From the NCBI RefSeq assembly GCF_014652235.1, contig NZ_BMYK01000006.1, positions 62,001 through 126,000 on the forward strand: DNA of 64,000 nucleotides. The letters run 5' to 3'. Origin of the DNA: Pseudorhodoferax aquiterrae. GTDB lineage: Bacteria; Pseudomonadota; Gammaproteobacteria; Burkholderiales; Burkholderiaceae_C. The first letter of the stretch is position 1; every line of letters begins with the position of its first letter. This document shows, in pieces, positions 20,047 to 29,112 of the stretch. The notes under the pieces are model-generated. The model did not search any database. It was not told the DNA's origin and saw nothing but the letters and a program-made list of their open reading frames with translations. Both the position numbers and the translations under genes were made by a program.

Positions 20047-20766
20047 TCAGCCCAGGCCCTGCTGCGCCACCAGCTCCAGCACGATCTTGCGCACGCCCTT
20101 CACATGCCCGGCCACGGCGCGCGCCGCCGCCTCCGCGTCGCCCGCGCGGCAGGCCGCCAGGACCACGCGGTGGTCCTCGTTGGAGCTGCGGTTGAAGCCG
20201 GCCAGCGAGAGCTGCATGAAGGACATGCGCTGGATGTGCCCCTGCAGCATGGCCAGGATCTGCTTGGACAGCGGGCGCTGCGCCGGGCCGTAGAGCAGGT
20301 CGTGGAAGCGCACGTTGAGTTCGCTGAACGCCCATGCGGTGCCAGCCTTGTCCATGGCGCGCACCAGGCGCTCGGCCTCGTCCAGCTCGGCACGCGTGAG
20401 CAGCGGCGCAGCCGTGCGCATGAGGCTGGGCTCGACCAGCAGACGCAGCTCGAAGGCGTCCTTGAGCTGGTCCAGCGTGGGCGCCTGCACCAGGGCGCCG
20501 CGGTTCAGCGGCAGCTCGACGAAGCCCTGGGCCTGCAGCGTGCGCAGGGCTTCGCGCAGCGGGATCTTGCTGACCTGGAATTCGGCCGCGAGTTCGTCCT
20601 GGCGCAGCGCCTGGCCGGGATGGAAGATGCCGCGCACGATGGCCTGGTGCAGCACGGCGACGATGTCGTCGGTGGAAAAGCGCCCGCCCAGCGCCGCACG
20701 CTGCGCGGCCACCAGACGCTGCAGCGGCGTGGGCGCTTCAGGCGGTGCGGTGCGCGTGCCCGGCAT
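20047..20766 (-). CDS. GntR-family (FCD) regulator of the ABC/RutB operon
   Basis: 239 residues. HTH signature: LRQDELAAEFQVSKIPLREALRTLQAQGFVEL, then an FCD domain with ELNVRFHDLLYG and NEDHRVVLAACRAGD (metal-binding histidines). It is the last gene of the operon and its start overlaps the end of the ATPase gene by 29 bp, so it is co-transcribed with the genes it probably controls. The likely operator is the inverted repeat at 24173. Confidence 0.87.
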   Translation of the reverse strand: MPGTRTAPPEAPTPLQRLVAAQRAALGGRFSTDDIVAVLHQAIVRGIFHPGQALRQDELAAEFQVSKIPLREALRTLQAQGFVELPLNRGALVQAPTLDQLKDAFELRLLVEPSLMRTAAPLLTRAELDEAERLVRAMDKAGTAWAFSELNVRFHDLLYGPAQRPLSKQILAMLQGHIQRMSFMQLSLAGFNRSSNEDHRVVLAACRAGDAEAAARAVAGHVKGVRKIVLELVAQQGLG

Positions 20767-21568
20767 GGATGGTCTCGCGCACGAAGCTGCAGATGCTGTT
20801 GAACACCGGGTCCTCCTGCATCTCGGGCCGGCGTGGCCGCGCGAAGGGCACGCGGATGTCTGCCACGATGCGCGAGGGCCGCGCGTTCATGACCAGCACG
20901 CGGTCGGACAGGTAGACCGCCTCGCGGATGCTGTGCGTGATGAACACGGCCGTCTTGTGCACCTGGTCCCACAGCTGGGCCAGCAGGAGGTTCATGTCGT
21001 CGCGCGTGATGGCGTCCAGCGCGGAGAAGGGCTCGTCCATCATCAAGAGGCGCGGGTCGTGGATGAGGCCGCGGCAGATCGCCACGCGCTGGCGCATGCC
21101 GCCCGAAAGTTCGGCAGGACGCTTGTCGCGGAAGTCCCACAGGCCCGTGGCCCGCAGCAGCCGCTCGGCCTCGGCCCGGTAGTCGGCCACCACGCGCTTC
21201 TGCGTGCGGATCGGAAACAGCACGTTGTCGAGCACGCTCTTCCACGGCAGCAGCGTGGCGTCCTGGAACACGTAGCCGAAGTCGCGGCGCGGCGCCGTGA
21301 CGGGCGCGCCGCCGACCAGGATGCGGCCCGCGCTCGGGTTCTCCAGCCCGCCGACCATGGACATCAGCGTGCTCTTGCCGCAGCCGCTGGGGCCGACCAG
21401 GCTCAGGAAGTCGCCCTCGGCCACGTCGAAGTCGGCATGCTGCACGGCCTGGACGGCGCCGTTGCGCGTGGCGTAGGTCTTGTGGACGCCCTGCACGGAC
21501 ACGTAGGCGCCGCTGCGGTCCGCCGGGGTGACGAGCGGCTGCAGCCAGGAAGGGGTGACGGAAGACAT
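20738..21568 (-). CDS. ABC transporter ATPase (nitrate/sulfonate/taurine type)
   Basis: 276 residues from ATG 21568. Walker A VGPSGCGKSTLM, Q-loop VFQDATLLPW, signature LSGGMRQRVAI, Walker B LLMMDEPFSALD, H-loop FITHSIREAVYL. These fit the SsuB/TauB/ThiZ group. It powers uptake with the permease, whose stop shares one base with this ATG (TGATG). The substrate is judged from the operon, not from this subunit. Confidence 0.93.
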   Translation of the reverse strand: MSSVTPSWLQPLVTPADRSGAYVSVQGVHKTYATRNGAVQAVQHADFDVAEGDFLSLVGPSGCGKSTLMSMVGGLENPSAGRILVGGAPVTAPRRDFGYVFQDATLLPWKSVLDNVLFPIRTQKRVVADYRAEAERLLRATGLWDFRDKRPAELSGGMRQRVAICRGLIHDPRLLMMDEPFSALDAITRDDMNLLLAQLWDQVHKTAVFITHSIREAVYLSDRVLVMNARPSRIVADIRVPFARPRRPEMQEDPVFNSICSFVRETIHAGHAHRTA

Positions 21569-22326
21569 CAGGCGCCGAACTTCTTTTGCATCCAGCGCTC
21601 CAGCCCCGCGACGAGGCCGTAGAACGCCAGCCCGAACACGCACAACACGAGGATGGCCGCGAGGATCAGCGCCGTGTCGGCCTGGGCCGACGCGAACAGC
21701 ACGAGGTAGCCCAGGCCGGCCTGCGAGGTGATGAACTCGCCCACGATCACGCCGATGATGGCGAAGGTGGTGGCGATCTTCATGCCGCTGAACACGTAGG
21801 GCAGCGCGTGCGGCAGCCGGACCGACGTGAACACCTGCCAGGGCGTGGCCGTCAGCGCGCGGCACAGGCGCAGCAGCGACTTGTCCACATGGTCCAGGCC
21901 CGCCAGCGTGGCGATCACGACCGGGAAGAAGCTGATGAAGACCGAGAAGGTCAGCCGCGAAGAGAAGCCGATGCCCAGCCAGACGATGAACAGCGGCGCC
22001 AGCGCGATCTTGGGGATGAGCTGGAACAGCACGACGTTGGGGTAGAGCATGTCGCGCATCAGGGCCGAGGTCGAGAGCAGCGCGGCCAGCGCCACGCCCA
22101 GCACCGAGGCGATGGCGAAACCCGCCACGCTTTCCCACACCGTGGGCCAGGCGTGCTGCAGGAGCAGCGGGAAGGTCTCGCCCAGGCGCAGCGCGATCGC
22201 GCTGGGCGCGGGTAGCAGCACCTCGCGGATGCCGAAGCCGCGCACCACGCCCTCCCACAGCGCCAGCGTGGCCAGCGCGAACAGCAGCGGCAGCACGATG
22301 CGCCGCGGTGCCAGTCCGTCGTTCAC
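21568..22326 (-). CDS. ABC transporter permease (SsuC/TauC type)
   Basis: 252 residues, six predicted membrane segments. The cytoplasmic coupling loop reads ALTATPWQVFTSVRLPHALPYVFSGMKIA, an EAA-type motif. LLPAPSAIALRL near residue 37-48 is typical of the nitrate/sulfonate group. It overlaps rutB-like gene by 4 bp (ATGA) and the ATPase by 1 bp. Confidence 0.92.
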   Translation of the reverse strand: MNDGLAPRRIVLPLLFALATLALWEGVVRGFGIREVLLPAPSAIALRLGETFPLLLQHAWPTVWESVAGFAIASVLGVALAALLSTSALMRDMLYPNVVLFQLIPKIALAPLFIVWLGIGFSSRLTFSVFISFFPVVIATLAGLDHVDKSLLRLCRALTATPWQVFTSVRLPHALPYVFSGMKIATTFAIIGVIVGEFITSQAGLGYLVLFASAQADTALILAAILVLCVFGLAFYGLVAGLERWMQKKFGA

Positions 22327-23000
22327 GCGGGCAGCCTTTCAAAGCAGGCCACCGCGTCCTCCGTGGACAGGGTCCAGCCGAAGAACTTCTCGATGTTGAA
22401 CACGCTGGCCTCGAACACGGCGGGGCTGCCTGCCTGCAAGGTGGCATCGGCCACCATCACGGCGAAGAACTCGCGGTGGAAGGCGTCGCGCACGGCGGTC
22501 TCCACGCAGACATTGGTGTTGACGCCCACGAACACCAGCGTGGTGATGCCGTGGGCGCGCAGCATCATTTCCAGGTGGGTGCCGGCGAAGGCGCTGTAGC
22601 GCGGCTTGTCGACGATGGGCTCGCCCGGCAACGGCTGCATGGGTTCGACGAAGGCATGGTCCCAGCTGCCACGGATCAGCAGCTGCGCGCCCGGATGCGC
22701 GCGCATGTACTTGAGCGGGTTGGACTTGTGCCACATCGGCGAGCTGGCCGGGCCGGCCTCGGCCAGGCCCTCGGTCCAGCCGTTGCGCACGTGCACGACC
22801 AGGAGGCCGGCCGCGCGCGCGGCGGCCAGCACGCGCGCGGCGCGCGCGACCACGGGCGGGCTGCCCGTGATGTCGAAGCCCGCCAGATCCAGATAGCCGC
22901 CCGGCGAGAGGTAGCCGTTCTGCATGTCGATGGCGACCAGGGCGGTCTTGCCGCGCTCGGCCACCAGCGGTTCGGGCCGCGTGGGCAGCGTGAAGGGCAT
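22323..23000 (-). CDS. RutB-like isochorismatase-family amidohydrolase
   Basis: 225 residues. Catalytic triad positions: Asp in LVAIDMQNGYLSPGGYLDLAGF, a central Lys in PRYS region (VDKPRYSAF), and Cys in GVNTNVCVETAVRDAF. The long stretches SPGGYLDLAGFD, MWHKSNPLKYMR, GSWDHAFV, KPRYSAF and FNIEKFFGW closely resemble E. coli RutB, the ureidoacrylate amidohydrolase of pyrimidine-ring catabolism. None of rutA, C, D, F or G is here. The gene sits between the binding protein and permease of an ABC importer, suggesting that an imported ureido or carbamoyl compound is hydrolysed on entry. Confidence 0.8.
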   Translation of the reverse strand: MPFTLPTRPEPLVAERGKTALVAIDMQNGYLSPGGYLDLAGFDITGSPPVVARAARVLAAARAAGLLVVHVRNGWTEGLAEAGPASSPMWHKSNPLKYMRAHPGAQLLIRGSWDHAFVEPMQPLPGEPIVDKPRYSAFAGTHLEMMLRAHGITTLVFVGVNTNVCVETAVRDAFHREFFAVMVADATLQAGSPAVFEASVFNIEKFFGWTLSTEDAVACFERLPA

Positions 23001-24109
23001 CAGGCCAGGCCCAGCATCTTGTTGTAGGGGGCCACGTTCTTGCGGATCTGGTCCCACTCGGCCGCGCTGAGCTTGATCCTGCCGACGAAGCGGTTGGTGG
23101 CCAGGTCTTCGGGCACCAGCGGCTTGGCGTCGGCCGTCAGCGCGCCGGCACGCGCGGCCAGCGAGATCATGCTGGCCAGCGTGGGGATGCTGCTCCAGCC
23201 CATGCCATGTTCGACGGCCTCGGGCGCGACCATGGTGGCCTGGGCCAGGCCCTGCGCGATCCGGGCGTTCTCCTTGCCGCCCTTGGCCAGGGCGATCTCG
23301 GGCTGGGCCTTGTAGAGCATCTCCAGCGATTCCTCCGGCTTCTTGAGTGTGTAGACGACCGACTCCAGGATGCCGTCGACCATGGCCTGGCACAGGCCAG
23401 GGTCGGCCTCGATGGTCTCGCGCCGGGCGATGACCTGGGCCGCGTAGAGCTGCACGCCCGCCGTGGCCCAGGGGATGAAGCGCGTCTTCACGCCCAGCGA
23501 GTCCAGCACCGGGATGCTGGACGAGCCGATGGCCGTGATGGCGTCGACCTGCTTGTCCATCAGCGCGCGCTCGATCAGGCGTGCGTCCAGCTGCTGGCGC
23601 GTGACCTTGGACAGGTCGATGCCGGTCTTGGCCGCGTAGGCCGTCCAGTACGGCGACTCGGCCGAGGTCGTGACCGTGCCCACGCGCTTGCCCTCGAAGT
23701 CCTTGGGCGCGCGGATGGGCGAATCGGCCAGCACCAGGTTGCCCATGAGCGCGTCGTAGCCCACGGTGGCCAGGGCCTGCAGCGGCAGGCCGCGCGCCAT
23801 GTTGACGAGCGTGCCGCCGAAGAACACCACGCCCAGATCGAACTGCTTGTTGGCCACGGCCTGCGCCGCAGCAACCGAGCCGTTGCCGCGCGAGACCGTG
23901 AGGTCGATGCCGCGCTTCTTGAAGTAGCCCAGTTCCTTGCCGACCATGGGCCAGTAGTTGGAGCCGTTCACGACCCAGGGCAGCGTGATGGCGATGGCGC
24001 GCGTCTGCGCGAACACCGGCGCGGCCACGGCGCCGCAGGCGGCGGCACCCGCAGCCTGCAGCAGGCGGCGGCGCGACATGGAACGGAAAGGAATCGACGA
24101 AGAGGGCAT
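23000..24109 (-). CDS. ABC transporter substrate-binding protein (NMT1/SsuA-like)
   Basis: 369 residues from ATG 24109. Signal region MSRRRLLQAAGAAACGAVAAPVFAQ is twin-arginine-like. The mature part shows the NMT1/THI5 layout: VNGSNYWPMVGKELGYFKKRGIDLTV, then FDLGVVFFGGTLVNMARGLPLQALATV and FEGKRVGTVTTSAESPYW. This group binds pyrimidine-like and sulfonate/nitrate compounds. First gene of a five-gene operon in which every junction overlaps. Its promoter region carries a 24-bp inverted repeat. Confidence 0.9.
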   Translation of the reverse strand: MPSSSIPFRSMSRRRLLQAAGAAACGAVAAPVFAQTRAIAITLPWVVNGSNYWPMVGKELGYFKKRGIDLTVSRGNGSVAAAQAVANKQFDLGVVFFGGTLVNMARGLPLQALATVGYDALMGNLVLADSPIRAPKDFEGKRVGTVTTSAESPYWTAYAAKTGIDLSKVTRQQLDARLIERALMDKQVDAITAIGSSSIPVLDSLGVKTRFIPWATAGVQLYAAQVIARRETIEADPGLCQAMVDGILESVVYTLKKPEESLEMLYKAQPEIALAKGGKENARIAQGLAQATMVAPEAVEHGMGWSSIPTLASMISLAARAGALTADAKPLVPEDLATNRFVGRIKLSAAEWDQIRKNVAPYNKMLGLA

Positions 24110-24172
24110 GGCGGCTCCGGGGGACGGGGATGGCGGCCGCAGTGCACCGACCCGGGGCGGGCCATGCACCAA

Positions 24173-24196
24173 AACGTATACGATTTGCGATACGTT
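24173..24196. promoter_or_regulatory. inverted-repeat operator upstream of the ABC/RutB operon
   Basis: AACGTAT-N10-ATACGTT, perfect 7-bp arms, 64 bp upstream of the binding-protein ATG. The left arm also contains the palindrome CGTATACG. It stands out in otherwise G+C-rich DNA and is the natural site for the operon's own GntR protein. Confidence 0.6.
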
Positions 24197-24249
24197 GCGG
24201 GCGATGTCCTGAAACGCAAGTTGCGTACCAAACGCCCTACCCCCGGCCT

Positions 24250-24948
24250 TCACGCCCGCCGGATCCAGCCCTCTGGCACCGCCTGCAGCAGCGGGCTGTC
24301 GAACACGCCGAAGACCCGGGCCGCCCTCTGCGGCCCCAGCACCTCGGCCCAGCGCCGGCCCTGGCACATGGCCACGCCCACGCCCAGCACGGTGGCGCCC
24401 ACCGCCTCCAGCAGGTTCCAAGGCGCGGCGATGGTGCTGCCGCTGCTGACCGCATCGTCCACCAGCACCACGCGCTTGCCGCGCACCAGCGGCAGCAGGT
24501 TGGGATCGAGGTAGACGCGCTTGCCGGCCGTGGGCGTGGTGATGGACTGCACCGCGCCCGAGAGCGCCTCGTCGTACCAGAACTTGCGCGAGTAGCCCAG
24601 CGGCACCATGCGCGACAGGCCGAGCCGGCGCGCCACGATGGGCGCGAAGGACAGGCCCAGGGTGGGCACGCCCACCACCACCTCGGGCTGCAGCGGGGCG
24701 AGCCGCTCGGCCAGCAGTTCGCCGAGCGCGTCGATGACGTCGAGCGCGGCCTGGTTGCAGATCAGCGAGGCCACGGCGTGGTCCGGCTGGCCCGCCATCT
24801 GGCGGATCGGGAGCACGAGCACACGGCCGTCCGGCAGGCGCGCCGGGTAACCGTATTGCCAGGGCCCGTCGGCCGGGCCGGCCGCGGTGGCAGGCAGGAT
24901 CTGCTGCCAGTAGCCGGTGGTCGGCTCGGTGAAATGGGGGGTGGTCAT
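24250..24948 (-). CDS. phosphoribosyltransferase-family protein
   Basis: 232 residues from ATG 24948. The PRPP loop is VVLVDDAVSSGST (about residue 168-180), and VVVGVPTLGLSFAPIVARRLG resembles the PPi loop of orotate-type enzymes. The flexible-loop region contains LGYSRKFWYDE. The base specificity is not evident; it could salvage or make a nucleotide, or be a regulatory PRTase. It lies between the ABC/RutB operon and the hydrolase on the same strand, so a role in pyrimidine or related base metabolism is plausible but unproven. Confidence 0.75.
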   Translation of the reverse strand: MTTPHFTEPTTGYWQQILPATAAGPADGPWQYGYPARLPDGRVLVLPIRQMAGQPDHAVASLICNQAALDVIDALGELLAERLAPLQPEVVVGVPTLGLSFAPIVARRLGLSRMVPLGYSRKFWYDEALSGAVQSITTPTAGKRVYLDPNLLPLVRGKRVVLVDDAVSSGSTIAAPWNLLEAVGATVLGVGVAMCQGRRWAEVLGPQRAARVFGVFDSPLLQAVPEGWIRRA

Positions 24949-25006
24949 GCGTGGGCGGGTCAACAAGGGCGCGGCTGGGTCTAGCAGGCCGCGTGCCCGC
25001 CCTGCT

Positions 25007-25873
25007 CTACCCGCCGACGAAGCCGCGCAGCGCGCGGCACAGCGCGCTGTCGGTCTGCTCCAGCGGCACCATGGCCTCGAAGTGGTCGGCACCGGGCAGC
25101 GCCAGCAGTTCGCTGCGGTTGCCGGCCTGCTGCCAGGCCGCGTGCAGGCCCTGGGACTGCTGCGCGAAGGCGGCCTGTTCCACGTCGCCCCAGGCCAGCA
25201 GCAGCGGCGTGGCGCAGGGCCGCACATGCTGCACGGGCGAGTTGCGGCGCACGCTGCCCTCATCCAGCTGGATCAGCGGCTGCAGGTAGCTGTAGCGCAG
25301 CGGCGCGATGTCGTACAGGCCCGAGAGCAGCACGGCACCCGCGAAGGGGTCCTCGGGCAGGCCGTAGTCGGTACGCCAGGGCGTGGTCAAGAGCATGGCG
25401 CCCAGGTGGCCACCGGCCGAGCTTCCGCCGATGACGATGCGGCCCGGGTCGCCGTTGAACTCGGCGATGTGGCGCACGGTCCACGCGGCGGCCGCACGCA
25501 CCTGGCGCACCAGCTCGTCCAGCGTGACCGTGGGGCACAGCGCGTAGTCGATCACCACCGTGGTGAAGCCCATGGCCTGCGGGCCCAGGGCCACGCAGTG
25601 GAAATCACGCGCCGCACGCGCGCGCCAGTAGCCACCGTGGACGAAGAAGAACACGGGCGCGCCGGGCTGCGCGGCCGGGAAGATGTCCAGCGTCTCGGCC
25701 AGCGTGGGGCCGTAGGGCACGCCGAGCCGGTGCGGCAGCAGGCGCCGGGCCTCTTCGCTGCGCTCGGCGAAATGGCGGTTCGACGCCGCGGCATCGTGGG
25801 CCCGGCGGAACGGGTCGTAGGCCTCGTCGATCTCCGGCTGGCCGGCGAAGCCGTGGGGGAACGCGAAGGCCAT
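25007..25873 (-). CDS. alpha/beta hydrolase, kynurenine-formamidase-like
   Basis: 288 residues from ATG 25873. FFFVHGGYWRARAARDF supplies the HGGYW oxyanion-hole motif; IVIGGSSAGGHLGAMLL contains the nucleophile serine in GxSxG; the catalytic Asp/His are likely in LAWGDVEQAAF and GADHFEAM. This matches the bacterial esterase group that includes arylformamidases. No tryptophan-degradation gene is present, so the amide or ester it cleaves is unknown. It starts 10 bp after metH (N-terminal half) and may be in the same transcript. Confidence 0.8.
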   Translation of the reverse strand: MAFAFPHGFAGQPEIDEAYDPFRRAHDAAASNRHFAERSEEARRLLPHRLGVPYGPTLAETLDIFPAAQPGAPVFFFVHGGYWRARAARDFHCVALGPQAMGFTTVVIDYALCPTVTLDELVRQVRAAAAWTVRHIAEFNGDPGRIVIGGSSAGGHLGAMLLTTPWRTDYGLPEDPFAGAVLLSGLYDIAPLRYSYLQPLIQLDEGSVRRNSPVQHVRPCATPLLLAWGDVEQAAFAQQSQGLHAAWQQAGNRSELLALPGADHFEAMVPLEQTDSALCRALRGFVGG

Positions 25874-25883
25874 GGCGGCGCGT

Positions 25884-26933
<1,050 letters not shown>

Positions 26934-27307
26934 AGGGGGAGATTTTAGAAAGGCCGCCAACCCACAAGACACGGCACCTGATGCCAGCAAGAAGTAGCCA
27001 GGGCAGGAAAGAGCGGACTTGCACATTTCGGCTGTCTGTGTCGTACGGAATAATCCAATGTTTTTGCGTCTCTCCTTGTGATCGAAGCCCACATTCCGCG
27101 GCCGCCTTGCCACATGAACAGGCCGCATTGCAGGGAAGCGGGCCAGGATCTGTTGGCCCACCTTGGCGACACGGCTCCCGTGACGCGCAGGGACCAGGTC
27201 AAGGACTTTTCAAAAACCGCCTTCTGGCCCCTGCGCGGCGACCCGGAGGAGGAACTGCAGGGATGGACGCCAGTGACGGTGGGCGCGAGCGCCGGAAGGA
27301 ACAAAGC
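26934..27307. other. 374-bp left boundary of the accessory cassette
   Basis: This gap separates metH (N-terminal half, minus) from the cassette (plus). It is A+T-richer than its left neighbour from about 26990 on (for example the ggaataatccaatgtttttgc stretch near 27047). No att-like repeat or integrase remnant is seen. A candidate small reading frame occupies its right part (see next entry). Confidence 0.5.
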
Positions 27308-27311
27308 ATGA
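27078..27311 (+). CDS. candidate small first gene of the cassette
   Basis: A 77-codon frame with GTG at 27078 (or ATG at 27114, 65 codons). It ends TGA at 27309-27311, so it overlaps the next gene's ATG as ATGA, the same junction style as the rest of the cassette. The product is polar and has no recognisable domain; the segment [23 protein letters not shown] looks protein-like. There is no good ribosome site before either start, so it may be chance. Confidence 0.28.
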   Translation: MIEAHIPRPPCHMNRPHCREAGQDLLAHLGDTAPVTRRDQVKDFSKTAFWPLRGDPEEELQGWTPVTVGASAGRNKA

Positions 27312-27772
27312 GTGCAGTGGGAGCGGCTTCGGTCAGCTACTTCGAGTCGGCGCGTCGGCACTTCACGGATGCAGGCACCTTGCTGAGCAGCAGCAGGCTG
27401 GCAAACGCGGGGCAGCTCTTCGGCATTGCAGCCGAATGCGGCATCAAGGCCATCCTGGTCGCCAGCAAGGTACCCGTCGATCATGAAGGCTCCATCGGCC
27501 GGATGCAGGGCCAGAAAGGCAAAGGTTTCAAAGCTCATTGGCCGCAGTTGGGCCAGACGCTGATCGACCTTGCCGGAGCGATTCCCGACAGCCGAACAGC
27601 GACAACCTATCTGTCAACACTGTCTAACCTAGCGCACTTTTCAGATTGGCTGATCGACCACCGATACTGGCGCGATGCGGCTTTACCACTGACCTCAGTC
27701 GCGCACTGGCAGGTGGCTGCGGCCGAGGTGATGGCGGCATTGGACCAGGCTAAGGAAGATGGGATCCTGTGA
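27308..27772 (+). CDS. cassette gene A: HEPN-like helical protein
   Basis: 154 residues, ribosome site AAGGAAC before ATG 27308. All-helical prediction. The N-terminal SYFESARRHFTDAGTLLSSSRLANAGQLFGIAAECGIKAILVAS follows the HEPN pattern (helix, gap, then an A-E-x-x-x-K helix). The classical R-x4-6-H nuclease motif is not clear; the conserved-looking end is HFSDWLIDHRYWRD. It may therefore be a non-catalytic HEPN or a divergent one. It is co-translated with an ATPase (TGATG). Base composition is well below that of the flanks. Function unknown; a nuclease or effector role in a defence system is speculation. Confidence 0.68.
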   Translation: MSAVGAASVSYFESARRHFTDAGTLLSSSRLANAGQLFGIAAECGIKAILVASKVPVDHEGSIGRMQGQKGKGFKAHWPQLGQTLIDLAGAIPDSRTATTYLSTLSNLAHFSDWLIDHRYWRDAALPLTSVAHWQVAAAEVMAALDQAKEDGIL

Positions 27773-29112
27773 TGGCGACGATTCGATTTCATGACGCATT
27801 GCGCCAGGCCGCCCAAGCCTTGGCGCATCTGGAACTTCCGGCCGAACCGCCTGTGCGTGTGGTACGCGACCTGTACGGCCGTTTGCGCTTTGCGGTGGAC
27901 AGCGCCCAGGCCGACTACCCGGTGCAAGCGCGGGAACAATTGCAAAAGGCCCAAGCCGCTCTGGGGCCTTATGCCACCAGCGACGAACTGTTGTTTCGCG
28001 AAAGCTTCTCCTATCCGGACAAGTTTTTCTACCAACAGAACTGGCTGCAAACCATAGTGCCCATGGGGAGCAATGAGGACGGCGAACCTCTGCCCGCAAC
28101 GGAAGTTTTGTTGCTAGATCGAACGGTGACGGGCCACGATTGGCTGCAACCAGCGCAGACCAATGGCAGGCATGCGCATCGCGTCGTGTTCTTCGGTCTC
28201 AAAGGGGGCGTGGGTAGATCCACCGCGCTGTGCATGGTGGCGTGGGGCTTGGCCCGCCAAGGCAAGCGAGTCTTGCTAGTGGATTTCGATCTTGAATCGC
28301 CAGGACTGTCGGGGTTGATCTTGCCGACTGAGCGAGTTGCCGAGTACGGCGTGATGGACTGGTTGGTGGAAGACGCAGTCGGTCAGGGAGACACCGTCCT
28401 GCAGGGCATGGTGTCCGCAAGCCCCTTGGGCGAGACCACGCAAGGCGCCGTGCGCGTAGCTGCCGCGATGGGATCGCAGGAGAGCGACTACCTCGCCAAG
28501 CTGGCACGTGCCTATGCTGATGTGCCGTCGGCGCATGGACCACAACGCCTCGGCGAACGGCTGCGAAGGATGGTAGAGGCATTGGAAGTTCGCGAGCAGC
28601 CCGACGTGGTACTGATTGATAGCCGCGCGGGCCTGCACGACCTAGCGGCAGCCGCCATCACGGGCCTCGCAGACACGACCCTGCTGTTCGCTACGGACAG
28701 TGCGCAGACGTGGCAGGGCTATCGGCAACTTTTCGGTCATTGGCAGAAGCGGCTCAAAGTGGTGCGCAAGGTGCGGGAGAGTCTGGCCATCGTGCGAGCA
28801 CTGACGCCCAAGAGTGACCGTGAAGGAGGCGTGAAGCGCTTCCAACGCAAAGCGTATGAACTGTTCGCCGAGACGCTGTACGACGCGATTCCCATAGGCG
28901 TCGTGGAGTCGGAGGCCGACTACTTTCACCCGATCGAAACGGACGAAGCTGCCCCACACTTCCCCATTCTGGTTGACTGGGACGAGCGCTTTCAGGAGTT
29001 CGATCCTGGTTTGCGACCCGAACATGGCGGCGCAAGCGAAGCGCAAGTGGATGCAACCTTTGGGGCGCTGATTGAGTGGGTGTCCAAGCGCATCCAGGGA
29101 GATGACGCATGA
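27772..29112 (+). CDS. cassette gene B: KGGVGR-type ParA/MinD-like ATPase
   Basis: 446 residues from ATG 27772 (a GTG 3 bp earlier is possible). About 140 N-terminal residues of unknown fold precede a SIMIBI ATPase core: deviant Walker A FFGLKGGVGRST (about 141-152; Arg replaces the usual second Lys/Gly-Lys), A' motif VLLVDFDLESPGL (about 168-180), and Walker B/switch VVLIDSRAGLHD (about 280-291). The KGGVGR variant is known as an accessory-genome family with no established role. The C-terminal part ends AEYFHPIETDE-like and EWVSKRI. It overlaps gene C by 4 bp. It lacks a ParB partner, so plasmid partition is unlikely. Confidence 0.8.
   Translation: MATIRFHDALRQAAQALAHLELPAEPPVRVVRDLYGRLRFAVDSAQADYPVQAREQLQKAQAALGPYATSDELLFRESFSYPDKFFYQQNWLQTIVPMGSNEDGEPLPATEVLLLDRTVTGHDWLQPAQTNGRHAHRVVFFGLKGGVGRSTALCMVAWGLARQGKRVLLVDFDLESPGLSGLILPTERVAEYGVMDWLVEDAVGQGDTVLQGMVSASPLGETTQGAVRVAAAMGSQESDYLAKLARAYADVPSAHGPQRLGERLRRMVEALEVREQPDVVLIDSRAGLHDLAAAAITGLADTTLLFATDSAQTWQGYRQLFGHWQKRLKVVRKVRESLAIVRALTPKSDREGGVKRFQRKAYELFAETLYDAIPIGVVESEADYFHPIETDEAAPHFPILVDWDERFQEFDPGLRPEHGGASEAQVDATFGALIEWVSKRIQGDDA

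Noticed and set aside
26934-27307. Integration (att) site or tRNA remnant at the cassette boundary
   Set aside because: I found no direct repeat shared with the right edge at recC, no tRNA 3' end and no integrase remnant.
27772-29112. ParA plasmid-partition protein
   Set aside because: The deviant Walker motif is KGGVGR, there is a long extra N-terminal domain and no ParB or parS-like repeat nearby.
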